Positions 31,875 to 41,803 of a stretch of 64,000 nt of DNA are shown piece after piece. The stretch's first letter is position 1, and each line of letters starts with the position of its first letter. Made by a program: the position numbers and the translations under genes. Source of the stretch: Streptomyces sp. 6-11-2 (lineage in GTDB: Bacteria > Actinomycetota > Actinomycetes > Streptomycetales > Streptomycetaceae); the NCBI RefSeq assembly GCF_006540305.1, contig NZ_BJOR01000001.1, positions 4,774,001 to 4,838,000 of the forward strand, given 5' to 3'. The notes under the pieces were generated by a model. That model was not told the DNA's origin, searched no databases, and worked only from the letters and a program-made list of their open reading frames with translations.

Positions 31875-33485
31875 TCAGCGGCCCAGAGCGCGGCGGCCGC
31901 GGCCCTGGGAGAGGACCGGCAGGTTGCGCGACGGGGCCTGCGAGCGGGTGTCCTCCTCGAGGCGCAGGGCCAGTGCCGGGCAGCGGCGTACGGCGCGCAG
32001 GGCCTTGTCCTCCGCGTAGCGCGGAACCTTCGCCTGGGCGACGGTCGGAAAGCCGTCGGCGCCCAGTTCGAAGACCTCCGGGAGGATGTCCGCGCACAGG
32101 CCGTGTCCCCGGCACAGCGTCCAGTCGACGTAGATCTTCTGACGGCTGGAGCCGGACTCCTCGGCCTCGCCGCCGCCGGGGACGCCGGTGGGAGCCCTGC
32201 CGCCCTCGAAGAGCGGCAGGACGCCCTCCACGGGGCGTCCGCAGCCGTTGCCGAGGACGTGCGCGGCCAGGTCGTCGGTGAACGCCTTGATGGTCGATTC
32301 CAGGAACATCGCCGAGCCGTCGGGATGCGAGCAGGCGCCGCGCCGCTTGACGTTCTTGGCGACCTGCTTGAGGGCCTCCAGGGCGGCCGGGCCGCCGCCG
32401 TTCAGGATGTCCTCCATACCGCGCGCGGCGGCCGGCAGACCGAGGTAGCAGGGACCGCACTGGCCCGCGCTCTCCTCCGCCAGCCACTTCGCCACCTGGA
32501 GCGACTCGCCCAGCGGGCAGGTCTCCTGACTGATCGGCAGAATCGCCCCGGCTCCCATCGCACCGCCCACCGCGTCCAGGGAGTTGCGCGAGACGATCGC
32601 CTCGTTGACGGTCGCCGCGTCGATCCACTTGCCGTGGTAGCCGCCGGTCAGCACGCCCTGCGGCACCGGCGGGGCGCCGGCGAGCTGCAGGACGTAGCGC
32701 AGTGGCACCCCGGTGGGGGCCTCGACCACCATGGGGCGGGCGACGGCGCCGGAGATGGTCAGCATCACGGTGCCCGGCTCGTCGTACAGGCCGGTGCTGC
32801 CGTAGCGCTCCGGGCCTATGCGGGCGGCGATCGCCAGCTGGGCGAAGGTCTCCGCGTTGGACAGCAGGGTGGGCGCGCCGCCCACGCCGCTCTGCGAGGC
32901 GCTGGTCTTGCGGCCCGGCGGGATCGCCGGACCGCCGTCGATGGAACGGATCAGCGAGGCGGCCGCGCCCGTGACCATGCGCACCGGGTTGCGCTGCACG
33001 CTCGCGCGCAGAGCCGACCTGCGGCTGTTGCTCAGGCCGCGCTCGGCGAGCGCGGCCTCCATGGAGCGCTGGGTGGACTCCCGCGTGACCCCCACGACGA
33101 GCGTGCGGGCACCGAGGGCCTCCGCGACCAGCAGGGCCCCGTCCAGGATGAGGTGCGGGGCACGGTTGATCAGGACCGTGTCCTTGCGGCAGGCCGGCTC
33201 GTCCTCGCTGCCGTTGACGACGACGACCGGCCGTACGCCGCGTTTGATCGCCGCCTCGGCGACCGAGCGCAGCTTCCGGTGGAAGGGGAAGCCCGCGCCG
33301 CCGCGGCCCTTCAGATTGATGGCCTCGGAGAGCTTCGCGAGCTGCTCGCCGCCCAACGGTTCGAGTGGCCCGTGCACCTTCAGATGCATGGGCAGGTCGA
33401 GTCTTTCGACAAGGTCGAAGCCCGACGTGAGCTGGGGAAGCCCGACCACGCGGACTTCCGGGACGTCGGGCAGGGCCTCGTTCAC
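31875..33485 (-). CDS. NuoF-like flavoprotein fused to a C-terminal ferredoxin domain
   Basis: This 536-residue protein resembles the 51-kDa subunit of NADH dehydrogenase. Its parts in order are the FMN/NADH region with LKGRGGAGFPFHRKL near residue 60 and VNGSEDEPACRKD near 90, an SLBB domain (GVPLRYVLQLAGAP, GVLTGGYHGKWI), an iron-sulfur helical region (ESAGQCGPCYLGLPA, RGACSHPDGS), and a ferredoxin-like end (DWTLCRGHGLCADILPEVFE, RRCPALAL). The usual SCGxCxPC motif reads SAGQCGPC, so one N3 cluster Cys is Ala. GTG 33485 overlaps the stop of the upstream membrane gene (GTGA), with CGGAGG before it. It likely moves electrons between NAD(P)H or ferredoxin and that membrane partner; inference. 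Confidence 0.88.
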   Translation of the reverse strand: MNEALPDVPEVRVVGLPQLTSGFDLVERLDLPMHLKVHGPLEPLGGEQLAKLSEAINLKGRGGAGFPFHRKLRSVAEAAIKRGVRPVVVVNGSEDEPACRKDTVLINRAPHLILDGALLVAEALGARTLVVGVTRESTQRSMEAALAERGLSNSRRSALRASVQRNPVRMVTGAAASLIRSIDGGPAIPPGRKTSASQSGVGGAPTLLSNAETFAQLAIAARIGPERYGSTGLYDEPGTVMLTISGAVARPMVVEAPTGVPLRYVLQLAGAPPVPQGVLTGGYHGKWIDAATVNEAIVSRNSLDAVGGAMGAGAILPISQETCPLGESLQVAKWLAEESAGQCGPCYLGLPAAARGMEDILNGGGPAALEALKQVAKNVKRRGACSHPDGSAMFLESTIKAFTDDLAAHVLGNGCGRPVEGVLPLFEGGRAPTGVPGGGEAEESGSSRQKIYVDWTLCRGHGLCADILPEVFELGADGFPTVAQAKVPRYAEDKALRAVRRCPALALRLEEDTRSQAPSRNLPVLSQGRGRRALGR

Positions 33486-34804
33486 CTGTAGCCTCCGGAA
33501 GGCGTGTTCCAAGGTTCGCCCGAACCCGGCGCGTCGTAGGAGGCGCCGGGGGGTGTTTCAGTGGCGGGACCGCTGTTGTACGTGTCGTTCGGGTTGTACG
33601 TGCCGTAGGGGGCGTTCGTCTCACCGGTGTTGTACACATCACGTCCGCCGTACGCGGGGGTGCCCGCGGCCGCGCCCGGATTGTTGTAGGCCGGGATGTT
33701 GTATCCCGTGTCGTTCAGCGGGTCGTAGGCCGACGGGGGCGCCTCGCCGACCGGCGGCGGCGAGGGGATCGGCCAGCTGCCCGAGGTGCTGCCGGGGCCG
33801 TCCACGCGCGGTGCCGCCCCCGCGGTCCGGGGGTCGAACGGCACGTTCATGCGCGCGGTCTGGTCGGCCGCGAAGGGCTGCCCGGGCGGCGGCGTCGCGA
33901 CGGCCCGGTAGGCGGCGGCGAAGCCGGGGGCGGGCTCGGGCTCCGCGGCGGAGGCCGGGGTGTCGTACAGCGGGGAGGAGGGCCGGGGACCGCGCGGCGC
34001 CGGCCTCGTCGTGTCGGCGCGCGGGGGCGTCGCGCCGCGCACGTTCTCGTAGCCCGGCAGCCCGGACTCCGCCGCCCTGGCCCGGCTCGCGTCCAGGTCG
34101 TCCAGCTCGGGCCGCTCGCCGCCGCCCAGCACCGCCACGAGCCGGTCGGCGAGCCTGCGCTTGACCGGGCGCGGCGCCGCGCGCACGGCCAGGGCCGCGA
34201 TGACGCCCAGCAGGGACAGGCCGTAGAGGATGAAGAAGATCGGCTTGGCCTCCCGGCCCGCGTACAGGCCGTGGATCAGTGCCGCGCACCAGGCCGGGTA
34301 GGCCAGCATGTGCATCGCCCGCCAGCGCGCCGCGACCGGGGCCGGGGTGGCGAAGTTGCTGCGCAGTGCCCCGGTGATGCCCACGAAGATCATCAGCAGC
34401 CCGGCCAGGGAGCCGAGGCCGACCAGGCCCTCGATCCCGGTGAGGCCGAGCGAGAACGGGATCAGCGCGGCGATCAGCTGGGTGTGCCCCAGCACGATCT
34501 TGGTGGTGATGTGCACGAGGAGGAACGCGATCGAGGCGACCGCGGTGGTCCGGTGCACCGCCTGGCCCACGATCCGCTGGCGCGTGTTGAGGATGATCCG
34601 GTCCTGGGCGACCAGGCCCCAGATCACCGAGCAGCTGAGCGAGACGAGGGAGAGCACGCCCGCGCCGAAGTTCAGGAACTCGCGGAACTGGCTGCCTCCG
34701 GCCAGCACGACCACGGGTATGAGGAGCAGGACGACAGCCGACGCCACCCCATAGGCCGAGCGGCCCGGTTTGGGGAGGGAGCTGTTACTGCGACGAGGGT
34801 TCAT
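33482..34804 (-). CDS. Cytochrome b/ferric reductase-like membrane protein with disordered tail
   Basis: About 210 N-terminal residues form six or so membrane helices. Histidines in AVHRTTAVASIAF, FLLVHITTKIV, WRAMHMLAYP and CAALIHGLYAG are spaced like the paired axial ligands of a two-haem ferric-reductase or b561-type domain. The remaining ~230 residues are Pro/Ala/Tyr/Asn-rich and probably disordered (repeats such as YNPNDTYNSG). The ATG at 34804 follows GGAG; an upstream ATG at 34864 lacks homology. It is translationally coupled to the NuoF-like/ferredoxin gene, suggesting a soluble-to-membrane electron transfer pair. The physiological acceptor is unknown. Confidence 0.85.
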   Translation of the reverse strand: MNPRRSNSSLPKPGRSAYGVASAVVLLLIPVVVLAGGSQFREFLNFGAGVLSLVSLSCSVIWGLVAQDRIILNTRQRIVGQAVHRTTAVASIAFLLVHITTKIVLGHTQLIAALIPFSLGLTGIEGLVGLGSLAGLLMIFVGITGALRSNFATPAPVAARWRAMHMLAYPAWCAALIHGLYAGREAKPIFFILYGLSLLGVIAALAVRAAPRPVKRRLADRLVAVLGGGERPELDDLDASRARAAESGLPGYENVRGATPPRADTTRPAPRGPRPSSPLYDTPASAAEPEPAPGFAAAYRAVATPPPGQPFAADQTARMNVPFDPRTAGAAPRVDGPGSTSGSWPIPSPPPVGEAPPSAYDPLNDTGYNIPAYNNPGAAAGTPAYGGRDVYNTGETNAPYGTYNPNDTYNSGPATETPPGASYDAPGSGEPWNTPSGGYR

Positions 34805-35087
34805 GGGGGCGACTCCGAGCGGTTCGGGAAAGCGGTCCCGGGCACGAACTCTAAGTGGCTCCAAACCGAGCAGTACGCCGTTTGAGTTATTGCGTTGTTA
34901 TCAACGGCGCTGCCGGGGCTCGTGTTGTCCCCATAGGATCCATTACGCCGGGTTAAATTTGAACGATGTTCAGTTTTTCTGAACCTTCACAAACGGATCT
35001 CCGGTCCCTCGCGACTCGCCGGGGGCCGGCGTCCCGCTCCGCGGACGCTCGTCGCCCCGCACTCGACGGCTGCGGTACCCTGACGCC
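34805..35087. promoter_or_regulatory. Divergent promoter region with GAAC/GTTC repeats
   Basis: The gap is AT-rich for this genome. GAAC-gat-GTTC (34961-34971) overlaps GTTCAG-TTTTT-CTGAAC (34968-34984), giving three alternating half-sites. They could be an operator for the minus-strand electron-transfer operon or the leu leader, or part of a hairpin. The spacing of 3 in GAAC/GTTC does not match the usual actinobacterial LexA box. No gene is supported here. Confidence 0.45.
35076..35081 (+). promoter_or_regulatory. Leaderless -10 element of the leu leader peptide
   Basis: TACCCT lies exactly 6 bases before the leader-peptide ATG at 35088 and there is no ribosome site, so the leuS transcript probably starts at or next to that ATG. 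Confidence 0.6.
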
Positions 35088-35126
35088 ATGCGTGCCGTAC
35101 GCCTTCTGCTTAGCGAGCCGCGCTGA
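35088..35126 (+). CDS. leuS leader peptide (12 aa, three consecutive Leu codons)
   Basis: ATG 35088 opens a 12-residue peptide, MRAVRLLLSEPR, ending at TGA 35124-35126. Three leucine codons in a row (CTT CTG CTT) are what a ribosome-mediated attenuator for leucyl-tRNA synthetase needs: scarcity of charged tRNA-Leu would stall the ribosome there. A pairing region and an intrinsic terminator follow before leuS. A -10 box fits leaderless translation of the peptide. Confidence 0.8.
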   Translation: MRAVRLLLSEPR

Positions 35127-35132
35127 TCAGTC

Positions 35133-35198
35133 CCGACCGCCGGACCAATCGGATGGTCGGCATCGGCGCGGCGTCCCCTCCTGTGCGAGGGGATTTTT
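35133..35198 (+). promoter_or_regulatory. leuS transcription attenuator
   Basis: CCGACC (35133-35138) can pair with GGTCGG (35155-35160). Downstream, TCCCCTC (35174-35180) and GAGGGGA (35187-35193) form a terminator stem with a 6-base loop followed by TTTTT (35194-35198). With the Leu-rich leader peptide just upstream, this is the layout of an amino-acid attenuator controlling leuS. The exact alternative antiterminator pairing is not resolved by eye. Confidence 0.78.
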
Positions 35199-35252
35199 CA
35201 TTTCCGAAAGTCGCAGCCGTGGGCAGAGACGATCGATGGAGCTTTGAGGACC

Positions 35253-38126
<2,874 letters not shown>

Positions 38127-38247
38127 GTGCCTCGGGGTAGTCCCCTACGGGCAGGTTCGGGGTTCTTCTGGAACCCGGGGCCTGCCCGTTGCGTTTACCG
38201 TGGAAGGGCGGCGCGACCGGTGCCGCGCGAGCCGGAGGAGGAGCGCT

Positions 38248-38994
38248 GTGGAAACAGTCGTCACCGTCCTCGTCCTCCTCTTCGCGGTCTTCGTGGTGCT
38301 CGGCGCCTACGCCGCGGTGAAGGTGGTCGGGGCGGCCAAGCGCAGTGTGGACCGCACCATCACCCAGGCCCGCCGCACGGTCGAGGACCACACGCTGCGG
38401 GCCAAGTCCTTCACCCAGCCCGGCCCGGGGGGCGAACTGGCCCAGCTGCGGCTCACCCTGCGCACCTCGATGCGCGCCACCCAGGACGCCCTGTACGCGG
38501 GCGTGTACGAGGACGAGTCCCTCAAGGAGTCCATCGCCCTGTTCGAGCGGCTCAGCGTGCACGGGCGTGAACTCGAGGGCGACCTCAAGCGACTGGAGGC
38601 CGATCCGGACCGGACGACGCTCACCGAGCGGCTCCCGGTCCTGCGCGAACGCACCCGGCGCATCACGGAATCGGCCGACTCCCTGCGCTGGGCGGCCCGC
38701 GACCGCGCCCGCCGCTTCGCCGACGACGACCTGGACACGCTGAGCGCCCAGATCGACGTGGAGGCCGGCGCGCTGCGCCACTGGACCAAGACCGAGCCGG
38801 CCGAGCCGTCGACCGAGACCGAGCCGTCCGGACCGACGACCGGGCCACCGGCCGCCGCGGAGGACCCGCGGACCAGGCACGGGGCCCCACGGCAGGCCTC
38901 CGCCGAGGAGCCGGTCCGGCCCGCCATCACCCCGTCGGGCCGTCGCCCCGTCTACCCCTGGCAGAAGAAGCCCCGGCCCGAGAGCACGACTTGA
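38248..38994 (+). CDS. Membrane-anchored coiled-coil protein, unknown function
   Basis: The GTG at 38248 follows GGAGGAGGAG. One N-terminal helix (VETVVTVLVLLFAVFVVLGA) anchors the protein. Residues 30-170 are charged and helical (VDRTITQARRTVEDHTLRAK, LVSHGRELEGDLKRLE-like heptads), suggesting coiled coil. The last ~75 residues are Pro/Glu/Thr-rich and disordered. The architecture resembles actinobacterial scaffold or envelope proteins but I recognise no family. It sits between leuS and a DegV gene as in other streptomycetes. Length is 248 residues. Confidence 0.8.
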   Translation: METVVTVLVLLFAVFVVLGAYAAVKVVGAAKRSVDRTITQARRTVEDHTLRAKSFTQPGPGGELAQLRLTLRTSMRATQDALYAGVYEDESLKESIALFERLSVHGRELEGDLKRLEADPDRTTLTERLPVLRERTRRITESADSLRWAARDRARRFADDDLDTLSAQIDVEAGALRHWTKTEPAEPSTETEPSGPTTGPPAAAEDPRTRHGAPRQASAEEPVRPAITPSGRRPVYPWQKKPRPESTT

Positions 38995-39063
38995 ACACGG
39001 CCCGATCCGGCCACACGTGACCCGGTGAGAGGGGCTGGGCTGCCGTCGGGGCACTACGGCAGG

Positions 39064-39069
39064 TAACCT
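39064..39069 (+). promoter_or_regulatory. Leaderless -10 element of degV-family gene
   Basis: TAACCT lies 7 bases before the ATG at 39077, without a ribosome site. Confidence 0.5.
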
Positions 39070-39076
39070 CCAGCTC

Positions 39077-39922
39077 ATGTCCCGCCATGTCGCGATCGTC
39101 ACCGATTCAACGGCCTACCTGCCGCCGCGGACGATGGAGCGCCACGGCATCACCGCGGTTCCGCTGACCGTGGTCCTCGGAGACCAGGCGCTCGAAGAGG
39201 GCACCGAGATCTCGACGCGTTCACTCGCCCAGGCGCTGCAGAAGCGGAGGCCCGTCACCACCTCGCGGCCCAGCCCCGAGCTGTTCGCCGAGACCTATCG
39301 CAGGGTCGCGGCGTCCGGCGCGAGCGGCATCGTCTCCCTGCACCTGTCCGCGGAGCTCTCCGGCACGTACGACGCCGCGGTGCTCGCCGCGCGTGAGGCG
39401 CCGGTGCCGGTACGGGTGGTGGACACCGGGATGGTCGCGATGGCGCTCGGCTTCTGCGCCCTGGCCGCGGCCGAGACCGCGGAGGCCGGCGGCACGGTGG
39501 ACGAGGCGGTCATGGCCGCGGAGAAGCGTGCCGGGGGCACCTCCGCCTTCTTCTACGTCGACACCCTCGACTATCTGCGCCGCGGCGGCCGCATCGGCGC
39601 GGCGCAGGCCCTGCTGGGTTCCGCTCTCGCCGTGAAACCGCTGCTCCAGTTGCAGGACGGCCGGATCGAACTCCTGGAGAAGGTGCGCACCGCCTCGAAG
39701 GCGATCGCCCGCCTGGAGGAGATCGTGGCCGAGCGCGCGGGCGGCGCCGACGTCGATGTCGCCGTCCACCATCTCGCCGCTCCCGAAAGGGCGTCGGCCC
39801 TCGCGGACCGGCTGCGTACACGGGTGTCCGGCCTGGCCGACCTGCACGTCAGCGAGGTCGGGGCGGTGATCGGCGCGCACACCGGTCCGGGGCTGCTGGG
39901 GGTCGTGGTCTCGCCGCGCTGA
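39077..39922 (+). CDS. DegV family (fatty-acid-binding) protein
   Basis: The 281-residue protein has the DegV fold: the opening VAIVTDSTAYLPPRTMERHG, the TSRPSPELF motif near residue 62, the SLHLSAELSGTYDAA fatty-acid-binding loop near 88 and DTLDYLRRGGRIGAAQALLGS near 163. Family proteins bind a fatty acid; some act as the FakB subunit that presents it to a kinase. No FakA-like kinase gene lies in this window. Start at ATG 39077 with a leaderless-type promoter. It is upstream of comEA-comEC, as usual in actinobacteria. Confidence 0.93.
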   Translation: MSRHVAIVTDSTAYLPPRTMERHGITAVPLTVVLGDQALEEGTEISTRSLAQALQKRRPVTTSRPSPELFAETYRRVAASGASGIVSLHLSAELSGTYDAAVLAAREAPVPVRVVDTGMVAMALGFCALAAAETAEAGGTVDEAVMAAEKRAGGTSAFFYVDTLDYLRRGGRIGAAQALLGSALAVKPLLQLQDGRIELLEKVRTASKAIARLEEIVAERAGGADVDVAVHHLAAPERASALADRLRTRVSGLADLHVSEVGAVIGAHTGPGLLGVVVSPR

Positions 39923-40018
39923 CCCGTACGGGTGAGCGAGTTGTCCACAACTGGGCGGTAGTCCCCGGAAATTGAGCAAGATCATCGCGCGTGTGCCGGT
40001 TTGCCGGATGCTCCTGGC

Positions 40019-41803
40019 ATGGCACTTCGATCACGCTCACGCACAGCGGCGGCGACCAGCGGCCCGGGCCGCGCCCCCGACTCGGACGGCCGCTCCCGCC
40101 ACCGACGCCCACCGGCCCGCCGGGGCTCCCACGCCTCGGCGGAGGATCTGCACCGCCGCGCGCAGGCACTGTTCGCCGAGCGCGCGGCGCGGGCGGGGGA
40201 ACCGGGCGGTGACTCCCCGGAGGCCGCGCGCAAGCACAAGACCGGCCCTGACCCGGCCACGCCGATTCGGCCCCTTCGTCCCAGGCCGTCCTGGGCCACC
40301 GCGACGCCGGACCGGACGGGCCGCCCACCGGACGCGTCGAGCGAGGCTGCGGCGCTTGGCGCGGGGTCGGCCCCTGTGGGTGGTGAGGGCGCGACGACCG
40401 GGGGCGACTTCGGTCGCGCCCGCAGGAGTGAGCCGAGCGCGGCGGCCGTGGGCCGGCTTGTGGCGGGTGGCGCGGATCCGAACGGTGTGGCTGATGTGGG
40501 GCTTGGCGTTGTGGGGAGGGCGGGTGTGGCTGCCGTGGGTTCGCTTGCGGCGGGTGGTACGGCGCCGTCTGTCCTGGCCGACGTCGTCGCTGCCACGAGT
40601 GAGGCGAGGGCAGTGGCCGCGGGTCCGCCCGCGGTGGACTGCACGGATTCGACTGCCCTGGGCGATGGGGGTTTTGTCACCGTGCGGGAGGTGGGCCCGG
40701 CTGTGGCGGCCGGTGGTGGGCTGGTCGGCGTGGGCCGGGCAGCCGCAGCCGGAGCCTCTGCTGCGGCGGTGGGCGTGGGTTCGGCGGCCGTGGTCGGCGG
40801 CGGGGCGACTGGCATGGCCGGTGGCGGCTCGGCAGCGATGGCCGCTGCCGGCCCGGCTGTGGTCGTCGACGGGGGTTCGGCGGACGTGAGTCCGTCCGGC
40901 GCGGGCCGCGTGAGCCCCGCTGCCGTGCGCGAAGTGAGCTGCTCGACCACGGCGGTTGGGGCGGGCCCGGTGGCGGCCGGCCGCAGGGGCGCGGCCCATC
41001 CCGCTGTGCGGGGCGCCGTGGAGACGGGCGGCGATGCCGAGTCGGAGCCCTTCGGTCCTGCCGGGGTGCCGGACTGGCGGGAGCGGACCGGGGCCGCGGT
41101 GCGCGAGCGCATGCCGTTGTGGTTGCAGGCGCGGTGCGGGCTGGAGCGCAGGAACGTGGTGGCGCTCACCGTACTGTTCGCCGTCGCCGCGCTCCTCGCC
41201 GTGCAGCACTTCTGGACCGGCCGTACGCAGACGGTCCAGGCACCCGAGGTGGTGCGGGCCGTGGCTCCCCACGAGGACCAGGGGCAGGACAAGGCCACCA
41301 CGGCCGGGGCGCCGCCGGTCCTCGCGCGGGGCGCTCCGGCGTCCCCCGGCACGGAGATCGTGGTGGACGTCAGCGGCAAGGTCCGGCGCCCCGGAATCCA
41401 GCGCCTGCCGGCCGGGTCGCGGGTGGCCGACGCCCTCCAGGCGGCCGGCGGGGTCCGTCCCGGCACCAGTACCGACGGCCTCAACCGGGCCCGCTTCCTG
41501 GTGGACGGCGAACAGGTCGTCGTCGGCGGCCCGGCTCCCGCCGCTGTACCCGAGGCGCCCGGAGCGGGCCTCTCCGGCGCGGCCGGTACGGGTGCCGCGG
41601 GCACGTCCACGGCCCCGGTCTCCCTCAGCACGGCCACCGCCGACCAGTTGCAGACCCTGCCCGGCGTCGGTCCCGTGCTGGCCCGGCGCATCATCGACTA
41701 CCGCACGCAGCACGGCGGCTTCCGCTCGGTGGACCAACTGCGTGAGGTCAGCGGCATCGGCACGCGCCGCTTCGCCGATCTGCGGGACCTGGTCAGCCCG
41801 TGA
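40019..41803 (+). CDS. comEA: ComEA-like DNA-binding protein with helix-hairpin-helix and long low-complexity insert
   Basis: The 594-residue protein has a basic, disordered N-terminus, an Ala/Gly/Val-rich stretch from about residue 100 to 340 built of short degenerate repeats, and one membrane helix near 383-398 (NVVALTVLFAVAALLAVQHF). Outside lie a SLBB-like region (VVDVSGKVRRPGIQRLPAGS near 450) and two helix-hairpin-helix motifs at the end (TLPGVGPVLARRIIDYR, EVSGIGTRRFADLRDLV). ComEA binds DNA at the cell surface for uptake. Most ComEA proteins are far shorter, and the insert is the oddity. It overlaps comEC by GTGA. The start at ATG 40019 has no good ribosome site. Confidence 0.88.
   Translation: MALRSRSRTAAATSGPGRAPDSDGRSRHRRPPARRGSHASAEDLHRRAQALFAERAARAGEPGGDSPEAARKHKTGPDPATPIRPLRPRPSWATATPDRTGRPPDASSEAAALGAGSAPVGGEGATTGGDFGRARRSEPSAAAVGRLVAGGADPNGVADVGLGVVGRAGVAAVGSLAAGGTAPSVLADVVAATSEARAVAAGPPAVDCTDSTALGDGGFVTVREVGPAVAAGGGLVGVGRAAAAGASAAAVGVGSAAVVGGGATGMAGGGSAAMAAAGPAVVVDGGSADVSPSGAGRVSPAAVREVSCSTTAVGAGPVAAGRRGAAHPAVRGAVETGGDAESEPFGPAGVPDWRERTGAAVRERMPLWLQARCGLERRNVVALTVLFAVAALLAVQHFWTGRTQTVQAPEVVRAVAPHEDQGQDKATTAGAPPVLARGAPASPGTEIVVDVSGKVRRPGIQRLPAGSRVADALQAAGGVRPGTSTDGLNRARFLVDGEQVVVGGPAPAAVPEAPGAGLSGAAGTGAAGTSTAPVSLSTATADQLQTLPGVGPVLARRIIDYRTQHGGFRSVDQLREVSGIGTRRFADLRDLVSP

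Noticed and set aside
34961..34971. LexA (SOS) box at GAAC-gat-GTTC
   Set aside because: The actinobacterial site has four bases between GAAC and GTTC; here there are three.
34966..35247. A 93-residue plus-strand frame over the leuS leader
   Set aside because: It lacks a ribosome site, runs through the attenuator stems and has no homology; the 12-residue leader peptide explains the region better.
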